A stretch of DNA of 64,000 nt. Origin: Ophiocordyceps camponoti-saundersi (nom. inval.). Its lineage: Eukaryota; Ascomycota; Sordariomycetes; Hypocreales; Ophiocordycipitaceae. Position numbers and translations under genes: made by a program. Positions 1 to 12,510 of the stretch are shown piece after piece. The notes under the pieces were generated by a model. That model had not been told where the DNA came from. It saw nothing but the letters and a program-made list of their open reading frames with translations, and ran no database searches. Each line of letters starts with the position of its first letter. The stretch's first letter is position 1. The stretch lies in assembly GCA_003339415.1 (NCBI GenBank), contig PDHQ01000002.1:374159-438158 (forward strand), read 5' to 3'.

Positions 1-991
1 CGTGCTGCATCAGGTCTATCGCACCCTGCGCCGGCTCAGTCCTCGCATACAGGCCATCTGTTGGGCGCAGTTCTGGGCCTGGATCGGATGGTTCCCCTTC
101 CTCTTCTACAGCACCACCTGGGTTGGCGAGACCTACTTCCGCTACGACGTGCCCGCCGAGAAGGCTCCGGCCGACGGCGATGACGGAGTTGGCGACATGG
201 GCCGCATCGGCAGCATCTCGCTCTTCATCTATTCCTTCATCACCTTTATCGGCGCCTTTGTCCTACCGATGCTCATCCGGTCGCCTGAAGACGAACGATT
301 CACGCCGAGGCCGTCTCCGATCGTCGCTCGCTTCCTCGGAGCCGTCGGTGATAGGAGGCCGGATCTGGCGACGGCTTGGATGTGCGGCCACGTCGTCTTT
401 GCCGCATCCATGGCCTTTGCGCCGCTCGCTACCAGTTTTCGCTTTGCCACCCTGCTCATGTGTCTCTGCGCTCTGTGAGTTTTCTTCTCTGTTTGAATCC
501 CCTTCCGCGATCCATGATCCGGTGCTGATGTTAGGACTCCAAGGCCCTGGACCATGGCCACATGGGCGCCTCCCGCCCTCCTCGGCGTCGAGGTCAACAA
601 GATGAGCAGCGCGTACCGCCCCCTGCCCGGCGGCATGGAGCTGCGCAACGTTTCCGGCGCGCATGGCGACGACGATGGCGACGCCACGGCCCATCTCGAG
701 AACGGCCCCGACTCGCCGGCGGCGGTGGGCAAATCGTCGTCGGCCGAACTCTCGGGGATCTACCTGGGCATCCTCAACGTCTACACGACGATGCCGCAGT
801 TCATCGGCGCCTTCATCGCCTCCATCGTCTTCGCCATACTCGAGCCGGGGTCGAAGCCCGATCTGGCGGCGGGGGGCGAAGCCAAGGGCCGCCGCGGGTC
901 GGGGCCCAGCGCCATTTCCGTCTGTCTCTTCATCGGGGCCTGCAGCGCCGTCGTGGCGGCTTTTGCAACCCGCAAGCTCAGGCTTCTCTAA
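1..991 (+). CDS. Sucrose/alpha-glucoside transporter, GPH family (Sut1-like), 3' part only
   Basis: This is the C-terminal part of a proton-coupled sucrose or maltose carrier of the plasma or vacuolar membrane; the 5' end lies outside the window. Two exons are visible, 1-474 and 535-991. The 60-nt intron 475-534 has a GTGAGT donor and TTAG acceptor, and joining at phase 2 restores one frame across the stop at 476. The first exon carries AQFWAWIGWFPFLFYSTTWV, which I recognise from fungal Sut1-type sucrose carriers, then a membrane span (about SLFIYSFITFIGAFVLPML). The second exon continues with the family-like TMATWAPPALLGVEVN segment and two further hydrophobic spans (ILNVYTTMPQFIGAFIASIV; AISVCLFIGACSAVVAAF) before a basic tail, RKLRLL. 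A long hydrophilic loop rich in Gly, Asp and Ala separates them. The family call is firm; the substrate is inferred from the family. Confidence 0.85.
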
Positions 992-1700
992 GGGGTTTCG
1001 TTTATAAAAAAAAGAGGGGGGAAGGCCAAGATGGTGTTTTTTCTTTCTTTCTATCTTTCCTCGATTCAACGGTAGAGGTTGGTAGAGCGGGTTTTCTAGA
1101 GCGGGCGAGTTTTATCCTTGTGCTTTTTGACTGGCTTTTGACGTCGGCTTGGTCGCTACCTAGGTAAGGGGGGGGGGATCCCCGTCCTCAGGGGTAGGAC
1201 GGGGGAAACCAGCCCTGAAGGTCGAATAGGGTTTTAATGTACGCGTGGATTTGCTTCGACGACGGAAGCAGCCATCTACAACGTGTTTCATCTCGATGAG
1301 ACGTCGTGAACAAAAGGGAGAATCTACCCTTTTCAAGAGTGTTTGAAAGGTACGTTGCGAGTTATTTTGGCAGCGACTCGAGGTAACAGCTCGTATGAGA
1401 GCATGGTATCAATTTTCGTAATGCCGTAACGCTCCAACACCAGGCTTCGTAATGTTCATAAAGCTAATGCAGACAAAGAAGGGGAAAGAAAGGGGGAAAA
1501 AAAAACCGCTTTCGTCAGACTGGGATGATTTCCATGCTGTAACATCAATGACGTTCGGACCTTTTGGGGGGGATAAAGGGTTCAGAAGAGAAAGCGAAAA
1601 GGGCGTAGAGAGAATGAGGATGAAAGAAAGAAAGAAAGAAAGAAAAGAATAATGGCAAGTAAAAAAGATGCAGATCGTCCATGATTGGGTTTTTTTGGCT
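992..1700. other. Convergent 3' intergenic region
   Basis: This region separates the converging transporter and PKR1 genes. It holds G-rich and A-rich runs (around 1168-1177 and 1495-1504) and a short AAAG repeat near 1623-1645. I see no gene or convincing RNA. Confidence 0.6.
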
Positions 1701-2264
1701 TCAGCTGCTTCTCTGGCTCCTCTCACTGTTAGTGCCGGAGATTTTTTCCCACTCGTCTTCGGTGCTGACGCTGGACTGAGTTCCGTCGAGGGAGGTTGGA
1801 TGATGTTGGGGGTTGAGCTGGTGCGGATGGGACCTCTGACGCAGATCGTCGTAGTCTTTGTCGACGTCGGCGGAGGAGGAGGAGGTGGTGGTAGTGACTC
1901 GTTGAACGTCTTGAGCGGATGTGAAGGCGACGACGGGCGAGGAGTATTCAACCTCTGTATCGCTACTATCGTCGATGGAATCATGTTTTCTCTTCCTCTT
2001 CGTTTCCCGCTGCGACAGTGGTTGCTGTCGTGACGACGATGATGACTTGCTTAGCTCCAGCTCTTTGACGAACCAGTTCACCGTCGTCCATAGGGCGGCG
2101 TTGAGGAGAGATAGGACGACGAAGTGTAGGCTGCGCGTGGCGATCAGTAGGCCGCTGAAGACGAGCTGTAGGCTGGCGAGGGAGACGTTTGTGGCTCGTA
2201 TCAGGGTTGGGGTCGGGCCTGGGGTGAAGATTGAGTGCCAGAGGTTGGAGAGGAAGGTTGCCAT
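1701..2264 (-). CDS. PKR1: Pkr1 family V-ATPase assembly factor (ER membrane)
   Basis: Single-exon gene for a 187-residue protein. Residues 1-70 match the Pkr1 pattern: an amphipathic start (MATFLSNLWHSIFTPGPTPT), then two closely spaced hydrophobic segments (about residues 25-43 and 46-65, with HFVVLSLLNAALWTTVNWFV). In yeast Pkr1 is a small ER membrane protein that helps assemble the V0 sector of the vacuolar H+-ATPase. Here the conserved part is followed by about 115 polar, Ser/Thr/Asp-rich residues with a basic KRKRKH patch; longer tails are usual in filamentous fungi. It converges with the transporter gene. The first ATG is used because conservation begins at residue 1. Sure of the family; the role is inferred from yeast. 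Confidence 0.85.
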   Translation of the reverse strand: MATFLSNLWHSIFTPGPTPTLIRATNVSLASLQLVFSGLLIATRSLHFVVLSLLNAALWTTVNWFVKELELSKSSSSSRQQPLSQRETKRKRKHDSIDDSSDTEVEYSSPVVAFTSAQDVQRVTTTTSSSSADVDKDYDDLRQRSHPHQLNPQHHPTSLDGTQSSVSTEDEWEKISGTNSERSQRSS

Positions 2265-5200
2265 GATGACTTGTGGATGAGCAGAGTCGTCCCGTCTGAT
2301 TCTATCTCTTGTTTTGCAATAACGGATGAGAGTAATGGGAAATGGGAAGCTTTGGATGAGAAGAAAAAACTTCTCTCCCCCTTTTCTCTCTCTCTCTCTC
2401 TCTCTTTTTTTTATCTTATTTCTTCTCGTCTTTCTTTCTTGTTCTCACTTTCGTTTCCTTCCCTCCTCCCTCCTACCTCTCTAAGCTGTATTCTTCTTCT
2501 TCTTGTTGATTCGGGTTGGAAGGGTCTGTCAAGAGTGACGAGAGAAGAAAAAAAAAAAGGAGGGGGTTGTTGCGTCGGAAAGCGGCAGGTTAGGGAAGCG
2601 CGTGTGCGGGTAAAGCGTAGCCAGCCGCGGCGCCCCTTGCCGGGATTCGTTGATGATATGTACGATGAAGGAAGGGCGTTGACGGTTTTAGCGGGAGAGG
2701 CTGGTTAGCGCTTGCTATCGGCTTGCTCGTGAGAATCTCGGGATGCAGAAATGGTGAGATTGGAGGAGGAGGGGAAAGGGGGAGGGGATGGGAAGGGAAA
2801 AAAAACCCCGTTTGTTGCATTTGATGGACTTAGTAAGCTCCTCAAACCCTGATCCATCTATCCGTATCCGTACGTATGAGAGACATCTAGCTAACCTAGA
2901 CCCTTGTCACGTTTCCCTTGTCAAGATGCCCTTGTCCACGATATCATCCTTCCCGCATCTTTCAAACCTGCCCCCTCTCAGGGTTACTGGCATATTCCCT
3001 CGTGCTGCTTTAAAAAGAAAAGCTCGAACAAAGAGAAAGAGACCGGGAAAAGAAGAAAAAAAAAAAGACCAGGGCGATTCATCAGACCCGGACAAGCACC
3101 TATCCGTCACCGTCAACGTTCCCGTGGGTGCCAGGAAAGGAAAAAGGCCGAGCCTCGCCTGATCAACAAGTTCGTTCTCTCTCCTACTTTTGTAAGCCGG
3201 CATGCCATGTAAGAAGAAGTCATCCATCCAAGTGTAAGTGTGTATGTATGATGTGTGAATTACATACTACCTACATACAGACTTACATACATACGTCTTA
3301 TATGCTGTATGTATGCAGGCATGTATGTATGTATGTGAGCATGCGCGTCCGGCAAGACGCTGACCAGACCAGGCGAGGGACAATGTAATGCAAGGCTCAC
3401 CCACCCACCATCTTCTTCCCTTCTCTTCCCTTCTCTTCCCTTCATCGCTTGTTCCCTCCCCCCCCCCTCTTTCTAACGCTGCCGGCCGCCGGCTCCGTCC
3501 GCCGCTGGACCAAAGATGTCACCCCCGTATTTTCTTTCCAACCCCCCGTCCCGACGAGGAGAGCGGGGGCGGTGATGGCGATCCGTGCCGTTAGACGGCA
3601 TTCCCGGGCGCTTCGATGCGGGTTGTCCCCCTTTTTTGTGTATGTGTGTGTGTGTGTGTGTGTGGATGGATGGATGGCAGAATACACCCCCCTTCTCTTA
3701 TGCAAGGAAGAAAGGGAAGAAAAGAAAGAAAGAAGCATGTCGGAGTCTGACCATGTATGCGCTCAGCCGACACGTGCCTTTCATCCCGGCCGGCATTCTT
3801 CTTGTGATAGGTAGGTAGGTAGGTAGGTGGGCAGTCAGTCAGTCAGCCGGGACGCGGTTCGAGTCTGTCTCTTCCTCACTTCTCTTACATATGTATGTAC
3901 ACGTGGGTGTCTATAAACCGGATTTCCGTAGCCGGTGATAATACGATGAAGATGTTGGCATTCATCGTCTGTATCTGTAAAACAGACACACCACTCTCTG
4001 TCTCTCTCTCCCTCTCTCTCTCTCTGTGGTGTGTGTTCATACATACATACACACATACACACATACATAGAACGATGACGACCAATCACCATTTCTCCGG
4101 CTGCTACTACACCTTTGTGGCTGACGCTTCCGAAAGCAAACCCTGCAGGGTGATACGTTTCAAACAGAGAGGCGTTCATGCAGGCTTTGGAAAGAGACGT
4201 CAAGATCGAACATCTTTCTCCTTTGCTTTCCCCTGGAGGCTTGAGCGGACATGTTTCAAGGCATGTATGTACATACATATGTAGATATATATGTGTGCAT
4301 CATCATCTACGACCAACAACTACAAGCACATACATACATACGATCCTTGTTCGGTCAGTAGCCGACTAGGTACGAACGAACTGCTGCCGTTGCCCTTCTA
4401 CCTACTAGTAGTTGACAGCCATACAGCCATACAGTCACCTCACTTGTCAATGCCGTTTCCCGCTCACGGTCCAAGATGGGACAGACCGAGACAGCCCGAT
4501 GCTGGTGGCAAACAGCTCATGGCTAGCAAAGATGTGAACATGCATACACGCACTACATACATATATACCATGTACATGTGTGCCATAAGGTGAATACACA
4601 TTGGTGAATGTTTACTGTAGGTACTATCCGTAGAGTAGGCAGTATGTGTACATAGTATGTATGTATGCAAGTATGCGACAGATGATGATTAATCTCTCCT
4701 CCATCATGTTGTATCAGAACGTTGATTGTCGTCCGAACCAACGGCTGTCCGGGTAAAATGGACAACGACCTGTTTCTATCTATAGCCTCGGACAACGTTA
4801 CGCATAGTACTCAAGCTACAGTACATACACACATACGTACAACGATACGAGCAGCTCAACCCTGTTGTCCTGTACTGTATCCGGAGGGGCAGGAAAGGGC
4901 AAGGTTGGTAGGTACATACATAGGTAGCTAACCGTGGCTTTCGACGGCAGCAGCTTTGCCCCCACGCGAGAGAGGACGAGCAAAGCAATGCCGGCCCCGT
5001 AGCGGAATTTTGGTCTGCAACCCGGATAGGTAGGTCAAGGATAGTAGCTTGACCATTTGTATGCATGACCCAGAGACCCAGGACAAGGATCAGCTTGTTT
5101 TCTTGGGACGTTCGCACGAACGAAGCGGGACGAGGGAGAGGGCAAGGGAGGGGAGGGAGGGAAGAGCTGGTTTTCTTGCACTCCACGTGTCCCTCGGCCT

Positions 5201-5356
5201 CCGATCGGAAAAAAATCTTGGCGAGGCGGGGGGGGGGTTTTTTTTGGGAGGGGGGAGGGGGGTTTCTGGCATCTTGAGACCTCGATCCGGGGGGGGGGGG
5301 GGGAGGAGAGAGGGTGGGATATGGAGGTGGAGGTGGAGGCGGGTGGATGAAGGTGT

Positions 5357-5358
<2 letters not shown>

Positions 5359-5416
<58 letters not shown>
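5359..5416. repeat. (GA)n microsatellite
   Basis: Nearly pure GA dinucleotide tract interrupted by GACA units, preceded by G-homopolymer runs around 5228-5302. Purine is on the plus strand throughout. Confidence 0.95.
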
Positions 5417-5424
<8 letters not shown>

Positions 5425-5892
5425 GAGACAGAGGAAGACGGAAAAGGAGAGAGAGAAAACTGCGGCCCCCAATGGCAATGTGGTTTCGTTTCCCAGCGGC
5501 GCTGATGGAAGCGCTCAAAACTTGACAGTCGTGTAAGTGCCTACCTAGGTAGGTACATATATGCATACCCTATACACACCTACCCAGGTATGATATGTAT
5601 GTATGTTCAGAGCAGGATTCTTGTGATGACGTGACGGGACCAACAAGCTTCTGGTGCATGCATAGCAGATAGATGTATGGACGCACATAAATACATACAT
5701 GTTTGTACCTGCTACGAGCTGTCACGATCACTCGGTTCCGATTGGAGCCCTCCTCTTCTTCTTCCCCCCCTGCCCCTCCCCCTCTCTCCCGACCTTGTAC
5801 GTACTATACACCATACCGTTTCCCCCCTACCCGAGCAGTCTTTATGCACTCGGGGGGGGGGGGAGGAAAGCTTTTTGTCACTGTCCTTTCGT

Positions 5893-5925
<33 letters not shown>

Positions 5926-6241
5926 AATCGATAATGGTGATAATGATGGTGATGATGATGTTGTTATGGTTGTTGGCAACAGATGGCCATTTTCATGCAC
6001 AGCCTCGTCGATTTTGGATGGATGGAATAGGCAGACGCCATTCCGGGTAGTGGCCGAGCCGTAAATGTCCACACTTACACACACACACACACACACACAC
6101 ATACATACATACATGTGCATGTACACACATACATATACTAGATGTAAGGGAGGGGGGAATTGAGTTGAGTTGAGTTGAATGAGAGAGATAGAGAGAGAAA
6201 TGTGAGTGAGTGAGTATGTAAATAGCCACCCATCTACCACC

Positions 6242-6242
<1 letters not shown>

Positions 6243-6272
<30 letters not shown>

Positions 6273-6281
6273 CATACATAC
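6243..6281. repeat. (ACAT)n microsatellite
   Basis: About ten tandem TACA/ACAT units. This is the clearest single array of the tetranucleotide that dominates the intergenic DNA. Confidence 0.95.
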
Positions 6282-7316
6282 GTAGTATCCAGCTGTTGGA
6301 CATTAAGCATCAGCATCAGCATCAGCATCATGCATCACTTATGTACTTACCATCGTTACCTGCCTCGACGCGGAATTTTTTAAAAGAAGCGTTTATATAT
6401 AAGGATATATACTTTTTTCTTTTCACCCTTCCCCTTGTCTTTTTGTTCTTGCAGGGCTGTCGGCCTGGCTTGGCCTTTTTTTGCATGATGATGATGATGA
6501 TGGATGATGACTGGGATTGGGGGCCGAGAGCTTCTATTCGTATCGTCTTTCAGACGTACATGCCTTGGTATTCGAACATACCGATTGTCTGTAATAGGAT
6601 GGTACTACTAGTAGACTGTAGCTGACAATCTGATTGCAGCTCCTTGCCAAGTGAGTGAGTGGGTGTGAAACAGCCGCGATTCCGACGCGTTAAATAGTGA
6701 ATAGTAGGGTTAGGGTCATCACCACCTACGTACCTACCTAGTGCCTAGTATTAGCATAGCCCGATGCCTCCTCGACTGGAGTAGGTAGGTACCTATATAT
6801 CTGCAGTATACTAGTACATATTGTACATGTACACGATATATGTATGTAAAACAATCGACGACAACGACGACGACGATCGCCCATCTCGTTACCCGTCGTG
6901 AGGAAGCGTTCCCCTTTCGTCTCCACGGGCCGGCTCGCATCCATCCATGACGCCCACTTATAAACGACGAATGATAGCCTCCGCTCTCCGCTGCAAGGAG
7001 CTTGTGAGGCTGTGCTTTTTTGGGGGGGAGTGGTGCTGGTGGTGGAGACGTGTGCAGATATGACTGATGTGCGTCTGTCCCAACATGGAACTCTTCTTTG
7101 CCTTTTCCATCTCGATGTGGATAGACTATACATAGTCAGTACAACATATGTAGACAGAGGATGGAAGAGATGAATGGTTGTGTGTATACATATGTATGAT
7201 TGTGTATGCACTGTAAATATAGGTAGTATGTATGTATGTTTAGTATGTGAGTCCATGTACATTATACGTATGCGTATATTTATATGCCTAACATGGCAAT
7301 GGCTGACTGCGCATCA

Positions 7317-7349
7317 TCATCGTCATCATCATCATCATCATCATCATCG
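7317..7349. repeat. (CAT)n microsatellite
   Basis: Eleven or so CAT units with one CGT interruption, followed about 70 bp later by poly-C. Confidence 0.95.
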
Positions 7350-7419
7350 TCAGAAGTCAGTATGGGGTGGTGGTCGTAGTAGTACTCCGTAGTAGTGGTG
7401 GTGGTGAGGGTAGTGGTGG

Positions 7420-7438
7420 CCCCCCCCCCCCCCCCCCC
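7420..7438. repeat. Poly-C tract
   Basis: Uninterrupted run of about 19 C after TAGTGGTGG; a second run, of G, follows at about 7470-7484. Confidence 0.9.
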
Positions 7439-8770
7439 TGGTCTCCTTTCGGCCAGTGACAGGGGGGCAGGGGGGGGGGGGGGGGAAGCAGGAGGAGAAG
7501 GGCCGGTGCATGCCGCTGTCACGATGGGCAGAGTCGCCGGCGACAGGCAGGGAAAAAAAAAAGTCTAAAAAGGGTCATGCGCGTTCTCGACTCGCTTCCC
7601 TTTTCGTGCCAATGGACGAGTCGAGCTGGATGATGATGATGAGAGCAACAAACCTACACACCTTGTGCGTACTAGTCTTGGTACTGATAGTAGGGAGACA
7701 TACTATATGTACATGCATACTATCCCTACAACTTCCATGCTGAAAAAAAAGAGGTTTTGTGTGGTTACAATCGCCCCTTTCTTCTTATTATTATTACTAT
7801 TATTACCATGTATTATCCTCTACTATATGACACGCGCGGGCTGACGAGCCAGCCAGCCAACCATCAAATCATCCACTACTACCGTACCTACCTACCTACC
7901 ACCAGCAGTATGTGTGGCCATTGTATGTTGGTAGCACCAGACACGCAGACAGATGCACGCCCATGTGTGTGTGTGTATGTATATGTATGTATTGTATACA
8001 TATTTCATACTTACGATCGTAACACTGATAGTCTGATGGTGCTTGTGCTGGGGACTCAGAGAGAGGGGACTCAGTGAGAGTCAGAACGGGCAGACAGGGA
8101 TGCGAATCCTGCCCATCGTACCGTAGACCATGTCGTGGAAGCTTCGCTTGCCTGGTCGATTGGTCGATCGGAAGGGGGGGGGGGGGGGGGGGTGGAGGGT
8201 TGGCAAAAAAGGCCACCAGCCTCTGTCTCTCTGCCTTTCTATCTCTTCTGTCCTTTTCTCCTCCGCGACATGGATATTGGCATCTATGTAGTGGCTTTGT
8301 CTGCATCTTTGAAAGCGGATGGGAGGTAGGGAGGGAGTTGGCGAGTGAGTGGAGAGGGTTAGGGTTGGGGTCCGAGATTTGAAGTAAAGACATGCTTAAA
8401 AGAAAGAAGAAGTCGAAGAAGAAAAAGAAAGGAAGGAGAAGAAACGAAATGAAACGAAACGAAACGAAACGAGACAGACAGTACATACATACATACTAAT
8501 AGTGTACATGATGTACATACATATCCGTAACTCCGGATAGTAATAATGATGAAGCCCGTCAGGGAACGACGATGTCGAGGTTTCCTACCTACCTGCTAAA
8601 TACCTACCTACCACCCTGCCTGGTTGGTATCGAGTACCTACCTCCCTAACCTGGGCATTGGCACAGCCCATTCCTGGCCATGCCACGCCATGCTGCTGCA
8701 GAGAAATAAAAAGAAGCGTGTGTTCGGCTCTCGTCTCACGCACCTCGGCCGGCCCCAGCCTCTCTCTCTC

Positions 8771-8810
<40 letters not shown>

Positions 8811-9037
8811 TCCCTCCTCCGAGTCCTCTCTCTGTCCACACCCGGTAACCCACCCAGTCATCCACACACCTATCACGTTACTAACCCACATACATACTAC
8901 CCACCTACATACATACATATGTACTAGGTACTGGTACGGTGGTAGGCAGATACTATATGGCCTTTCCCTAGTCCAGCCGGACGCCGACGCCCGCCTCATC
9001 GTCATCATCATTATCAGCATCAGCATCATCATCATGA

Positions 9038-9039
<2 letters not shown>

Positions 9040-9079
<40 letters not shown>

Positions 9080-9092
9080 CCCCCCCCCCCCC
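9040..9092. repeat. Long poly-C tract after (CAT)n
   Basis: Roughly 52 C residues broken by one G at 9079. It directly follows a CAT/CAG trinucleotide stretch and lies 46 bp before an N gap. Length in the assembly may not be exact. Confidence 0.9.
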
Positions 9093-9138
9093 TCCCTCCT
9101 CTACTCCAAAACAAAAATACTACAAAAAAATCTCTCAA

Positions 9139-9148
9139 NNNNNNNNNN
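9139..9148. other. Assembly gap (10 N)
   Basis: Ten Ns between homopolymer-rich flanks; the true gap size is unknown. Confidence 0.99.
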
Positions 9149-9672
9149 ATTGCCTTTTCCATTTCCCGACCGGCGCCCACGCCCCCCCTCTCCTCACCCT
9201 TTTTTTCAGCACCAGTATCATTATCATTATTCCCCCCCCCCCCCCCCCCCTTCTCCCCCATGTAGGTAGGTAGGTACCTGCCGAGGTATGTACTACATAC
9301 ATATGTACGGACGTATGTACATATGTAGGTAGATGCAGAGACCCTTGTTGCTCAATGGCTCCGCACACATGTCGTGAGAACGGCTTGCTTTGATGGGTCC
9401 CCCCCCCCCCTCCCGGAGCCTATCGATCCCTCTCTTCTCCTCGACGCCGCCGGGGACCGACTTCTTGTCGTTACTCATTCACGATACGGGAGTCGCTCTT
9501 TCACTCCGAGTCTCCATCACGGAACCCTCTCTCTCTCTTCCTTTTTTTTCTCTTCCCTTCCCGCACACCCCCCCCTCCCCTTTCACCCCACCCACCTCGT
9601 CTTTCATTCTTCACACCCCCCCCTCTGCCATTTCTGTCTTTCTCTCACTCTCTGTTTGTATGTATGTATGTA

Positions 9673-9708
<36 letters not shown>

Positions 9709-10196
9709 ACATACTGTACAAATGTACATACAATATGTACATATGCATATGTAGGTATGCACATGCATCTCTCTCTCCTCCCACGAGGTTTCATTGTCAT
9801 CATCATCATCATTAAATATCTGCAGGTTCAAAAAGAGAAAGAAGCAAAAAAGAAAGAATGGGTGAGACTGGCTGGTATCATCATCAGTCCGTACTGTCGG
9901 CTCGCCTTATCTCATACCTACATACAACATGAATTATCTCTACCTGCCTGTGAGCGACGGCGGCACTTCGCGGCGCGCCCCCCCCCCCCCCCCCCTTTTA
10001 AACACCTCCTGGCCCCGGCGTCTTCGAATCAAAGCCGTACATATGTAAGAATCTCCACTTACTTTGCGGTTCGTCCTAAGAATGGCCTCCATACATATGT
10101 ACATACATTGTGCACATATGAATGTATAAGTTGCCGGCTGCCTTGACTTCCGCCGAGCCACTACGCGGATCTCATCGGAACTCTCCTCCGAGCCAT

Positions 10197-10560
10197 ACAC
10201 ACACATACAACATACATACACACACACACACACACACTATACATACCTACATATATACATGCATACAGACACGCACACTGACATACCTATATACATACAT
10301 ACACTCACACTTACACATACATACATACGCACTCACTTCTACCTCCATCCATACACCTTCATATACAACCTCTACCTGCCTACCTACTTACACACACTAC
10401 ATATACATACCTACCTACATACATACACACACTCTCTCACTCTCTTCACCTCTCTCTCGCTCTCTCTCTCGCTCACACTCACACGCCACTTACATACATA
10501 CATACATACACACACACTCACACTTACTCTCTCTCTCTCACTCAGTCAATCACACACACA
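10197..10560. repeat. Compound CA/ACAT/CT low-complexity tract
   Basis: About 360 bp composed almost only of A, C and T on the plus strand: CA dinucleotides, ACAT/CCTA tetranucleotides and CT runs. The translated frames (ThrTyrIleHis repeats) are artefacts. Confidence 0.9.
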
Positions 10561-11224
10561 CACACCATCTCCATCACCAAGCAGGCATCTCCTTGCTTGC
10601 ATCGAAACGCGGCCGTTCACGATTCTCTCCCAAGAGGCGCCCTTCATCCCAGTCAGTACGTCGTCCCGGTCCTTTGTCGTCGACCTAAGCCCTCCCCCCC
10701 CCTTCCCCTTTGGACGGCCTGCTCAACCGTGACGCACAGAACGATCGAATCAGATTGGCTACATTCCGCCATTGCGTTACGAAATCTCTCTTATCCTGCT
10801 CTTATACCGTTGCACCGTAATGTATGTATGGCCGCCACTCAATTCTCCTGCTTACCCACCACCTCTATACTTACATGCCACCCTTTCTTGTGATTCGTCC
10901 GCAAAGACAGCTTCAATTTCGGGCCTCTTGAACAGGACGTGAGCCCTTCTGTTCGTAAACGCACGCTTCCGAACTTGAGAGCTTCAGCTGCCCCGGAAAA
11001 GAGCAGAGGGAGAGAGAGAGAGAAGAGAGACAGACAGACAGAGAGAGAGAGAGAGAGAGGGAAAGGGGAGGGGGGACCATCTCCTCACAGGTCCCCTTGG
11101 AAATTCAGCAAGCATGAGGTGAGGGCCTGAAAGGTTGATACGACGAGGGAAAATGAAACAAAGAGACTGACAGCCTGAATCGAATCTCAGTGCCATCGCT
11201 ATTCAGTTTGACCCAGCCTTTACA

Positions 11225-12425
11225 ATGGGACCCAGATCGGCCTTTTCTTGGCCAGGTTAGACTCACCGTTGAAACCCTTCCCCCCCCCCCTTTCATTCAC
11301 ATACAAGTTGGGCAGCGCAGTTAACGCTTTTATCTCCTTTCTTTCCTTTTTCCTTCTTCTTCCATCTAGGACCGCTTGAGCCATATCCCTCAGCCGGAGG
11401 CAGCGGCAGCTTCGGCGCCGAATACAACAGCAACAACAGCAACGCCCCCAGCAACGCCAACCGAATCGTGAGCTCCGAATCCAGCCTGACGCCGCCTAGC
11501 GAGAACAGATCGCTGGCCTCCAGCCCTTCGCGACTACCGCCCTGGACGACGACGGCCGGTCAGATCGAGCTGAAGAGGCAGAGCGATCGCGCGCGGAGAG
11601 ACCTCAAGCTTTCGGCGAGGATACAGCGCAGTAGTAGCGATTCCTTCTCGTCGCCTTCTTCGGTTGCCCTGGGCGATGTCGTTGCTGGTGGTGGGATGAG
11701 CTCGTTGGCTGGGTATGCGACGGCGTCGGCGGCGAATTCGGCGACGACGACGGCTGGTGTGCTTGCGAGTTCGTTGAGTGGCCCTTCGTTTCTTTCGCCT
11801 TATGCGTCTGGGTTGGCGGATCAGTCGCAACAGGGGGGAGGTCAGGTGTTTAATCCATCTCCCTATCATCATTCTTCCATGTGAGTTTCTCTTCTCTACC
11901 CTTCTCTCTCTATCTCTTCTTGTCATCCCTTTACTTGTTCACACCCCGGGCTGACGGTTTCCATCTCCCCTTTCGCCTCAACCCCTTCACAGGCAACCTC
12001 CTCCAAGCTACGGAGTCCCGCTAGAATATCCAACCGCATACGGCGGACCAGCAGCAGCGACGGCAGCAACAAGCGAATACAGAACACCAAGCGGAATGCC
12101 CCTATCACACCACGAAGGCGGAATCATGTACCCGATGCACCACACGTCCCCCCCGCCGATATCATCATCATCCACGACGACGATGGAAGACAACGGCGGC
12201 AGCCAGGTACGAGTCGTCCAGAGCCGTCCCAAGCCTCGCTGCTGGGAACACGGCTGCAACGGACGGCAGTTTTCGACCTTTAGCAACCTCCTGCGTCACC
12301 AGAGGGAGAAGTCGGGTCAGGCGGCTAAGGCTACCTGTCCCAACTGCGGTGCCGAGTTTACGAGGACGACGGCGCGGAACGGGCATTTGCTGCATGAGAA
12401 GTGCAAGCAGCGGAGGAACACGTAG
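11225..12425 (+). CDS. Fungal C2H2-like zinc-finger protein, probable transcription factor
   Basis: Proposed exons are 11225-11255, 11370-11880 and 11993-12425, giving 324 residues. Introns: 11256-11369 (GTTAGA...CTAG) and 11881-11992 (GTGAGT...ACAG); all phases agree. The first exon is tentative: it begins at an ATG in ACAATGG context and encodes only [11 protein letters not shown] before the join. Exon 2 carries a Ser/Pro-rich region and a basic segment ([17 protein letters not shown]) that I associate with a conserved ascomycete family. The C-terminus holds two zinc-binding motifs: CWEHGC...[11 protein letters not shown] and, 20 residues on, [20 protein letters not shown] followed by a Cys. 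These support nucleic-acid binding; the targets are unknown. A competing frame in 11370-11467 is open too but has poorer codon use, so extra or different 5' exons are possible. Confidence 0.75.
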
Positions 12426-12443
12426 GGATTTTTTTTCTTTTGC

Positions 12444-12510
<67 letters not shown>

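Larger units (their letters stand above)
2265..11224. other. 9-kb gene-poor region packed with simple repeats
   Basis: No reading frame here looks like a protein gene; the longer frames translate microsatellites (ThrTyrIleHis from ACAT, SerLeu from CT, His/Asp from CAT/GAT). The stretch is built from GTAT/ACAT tetranucleotides, CCTA/TAGG runs, CA/TG, GA/CT, CAT/GAT and G or C homopolymers joined by short unique pieces. TTAGGG-like units occur near 6703-6714 and 8356-8366. The promoters of PKR1 (right of 2264) and of the zinc-finger gene (left of 11225) must lie at its ends. An unannotated long non-coding RNA cannot be excluded. Confidence 0.75.

Noticed and set aside
3841..3880. Possible tRNA B-box (GGTTCGAGTCT)
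   Set aside because: No matching acceptor stem, A-box or cloverleaf could be drawn around it.
6243..6281. Regular short repeats as a CRISPR-like array
   Set aside because: Units are pure tetranucleotides without spacers; the genome is eukaryotic.
10820..10938. Candidate upstream exon for the zinc-finger gene (ending SISGLLNRT before GTGAGC)
   Set aside because: It looks protein-like, but its phase 2 end cannot join the chosen frame of the next exon without a stop, and it begins in a GTAT microsatellite.
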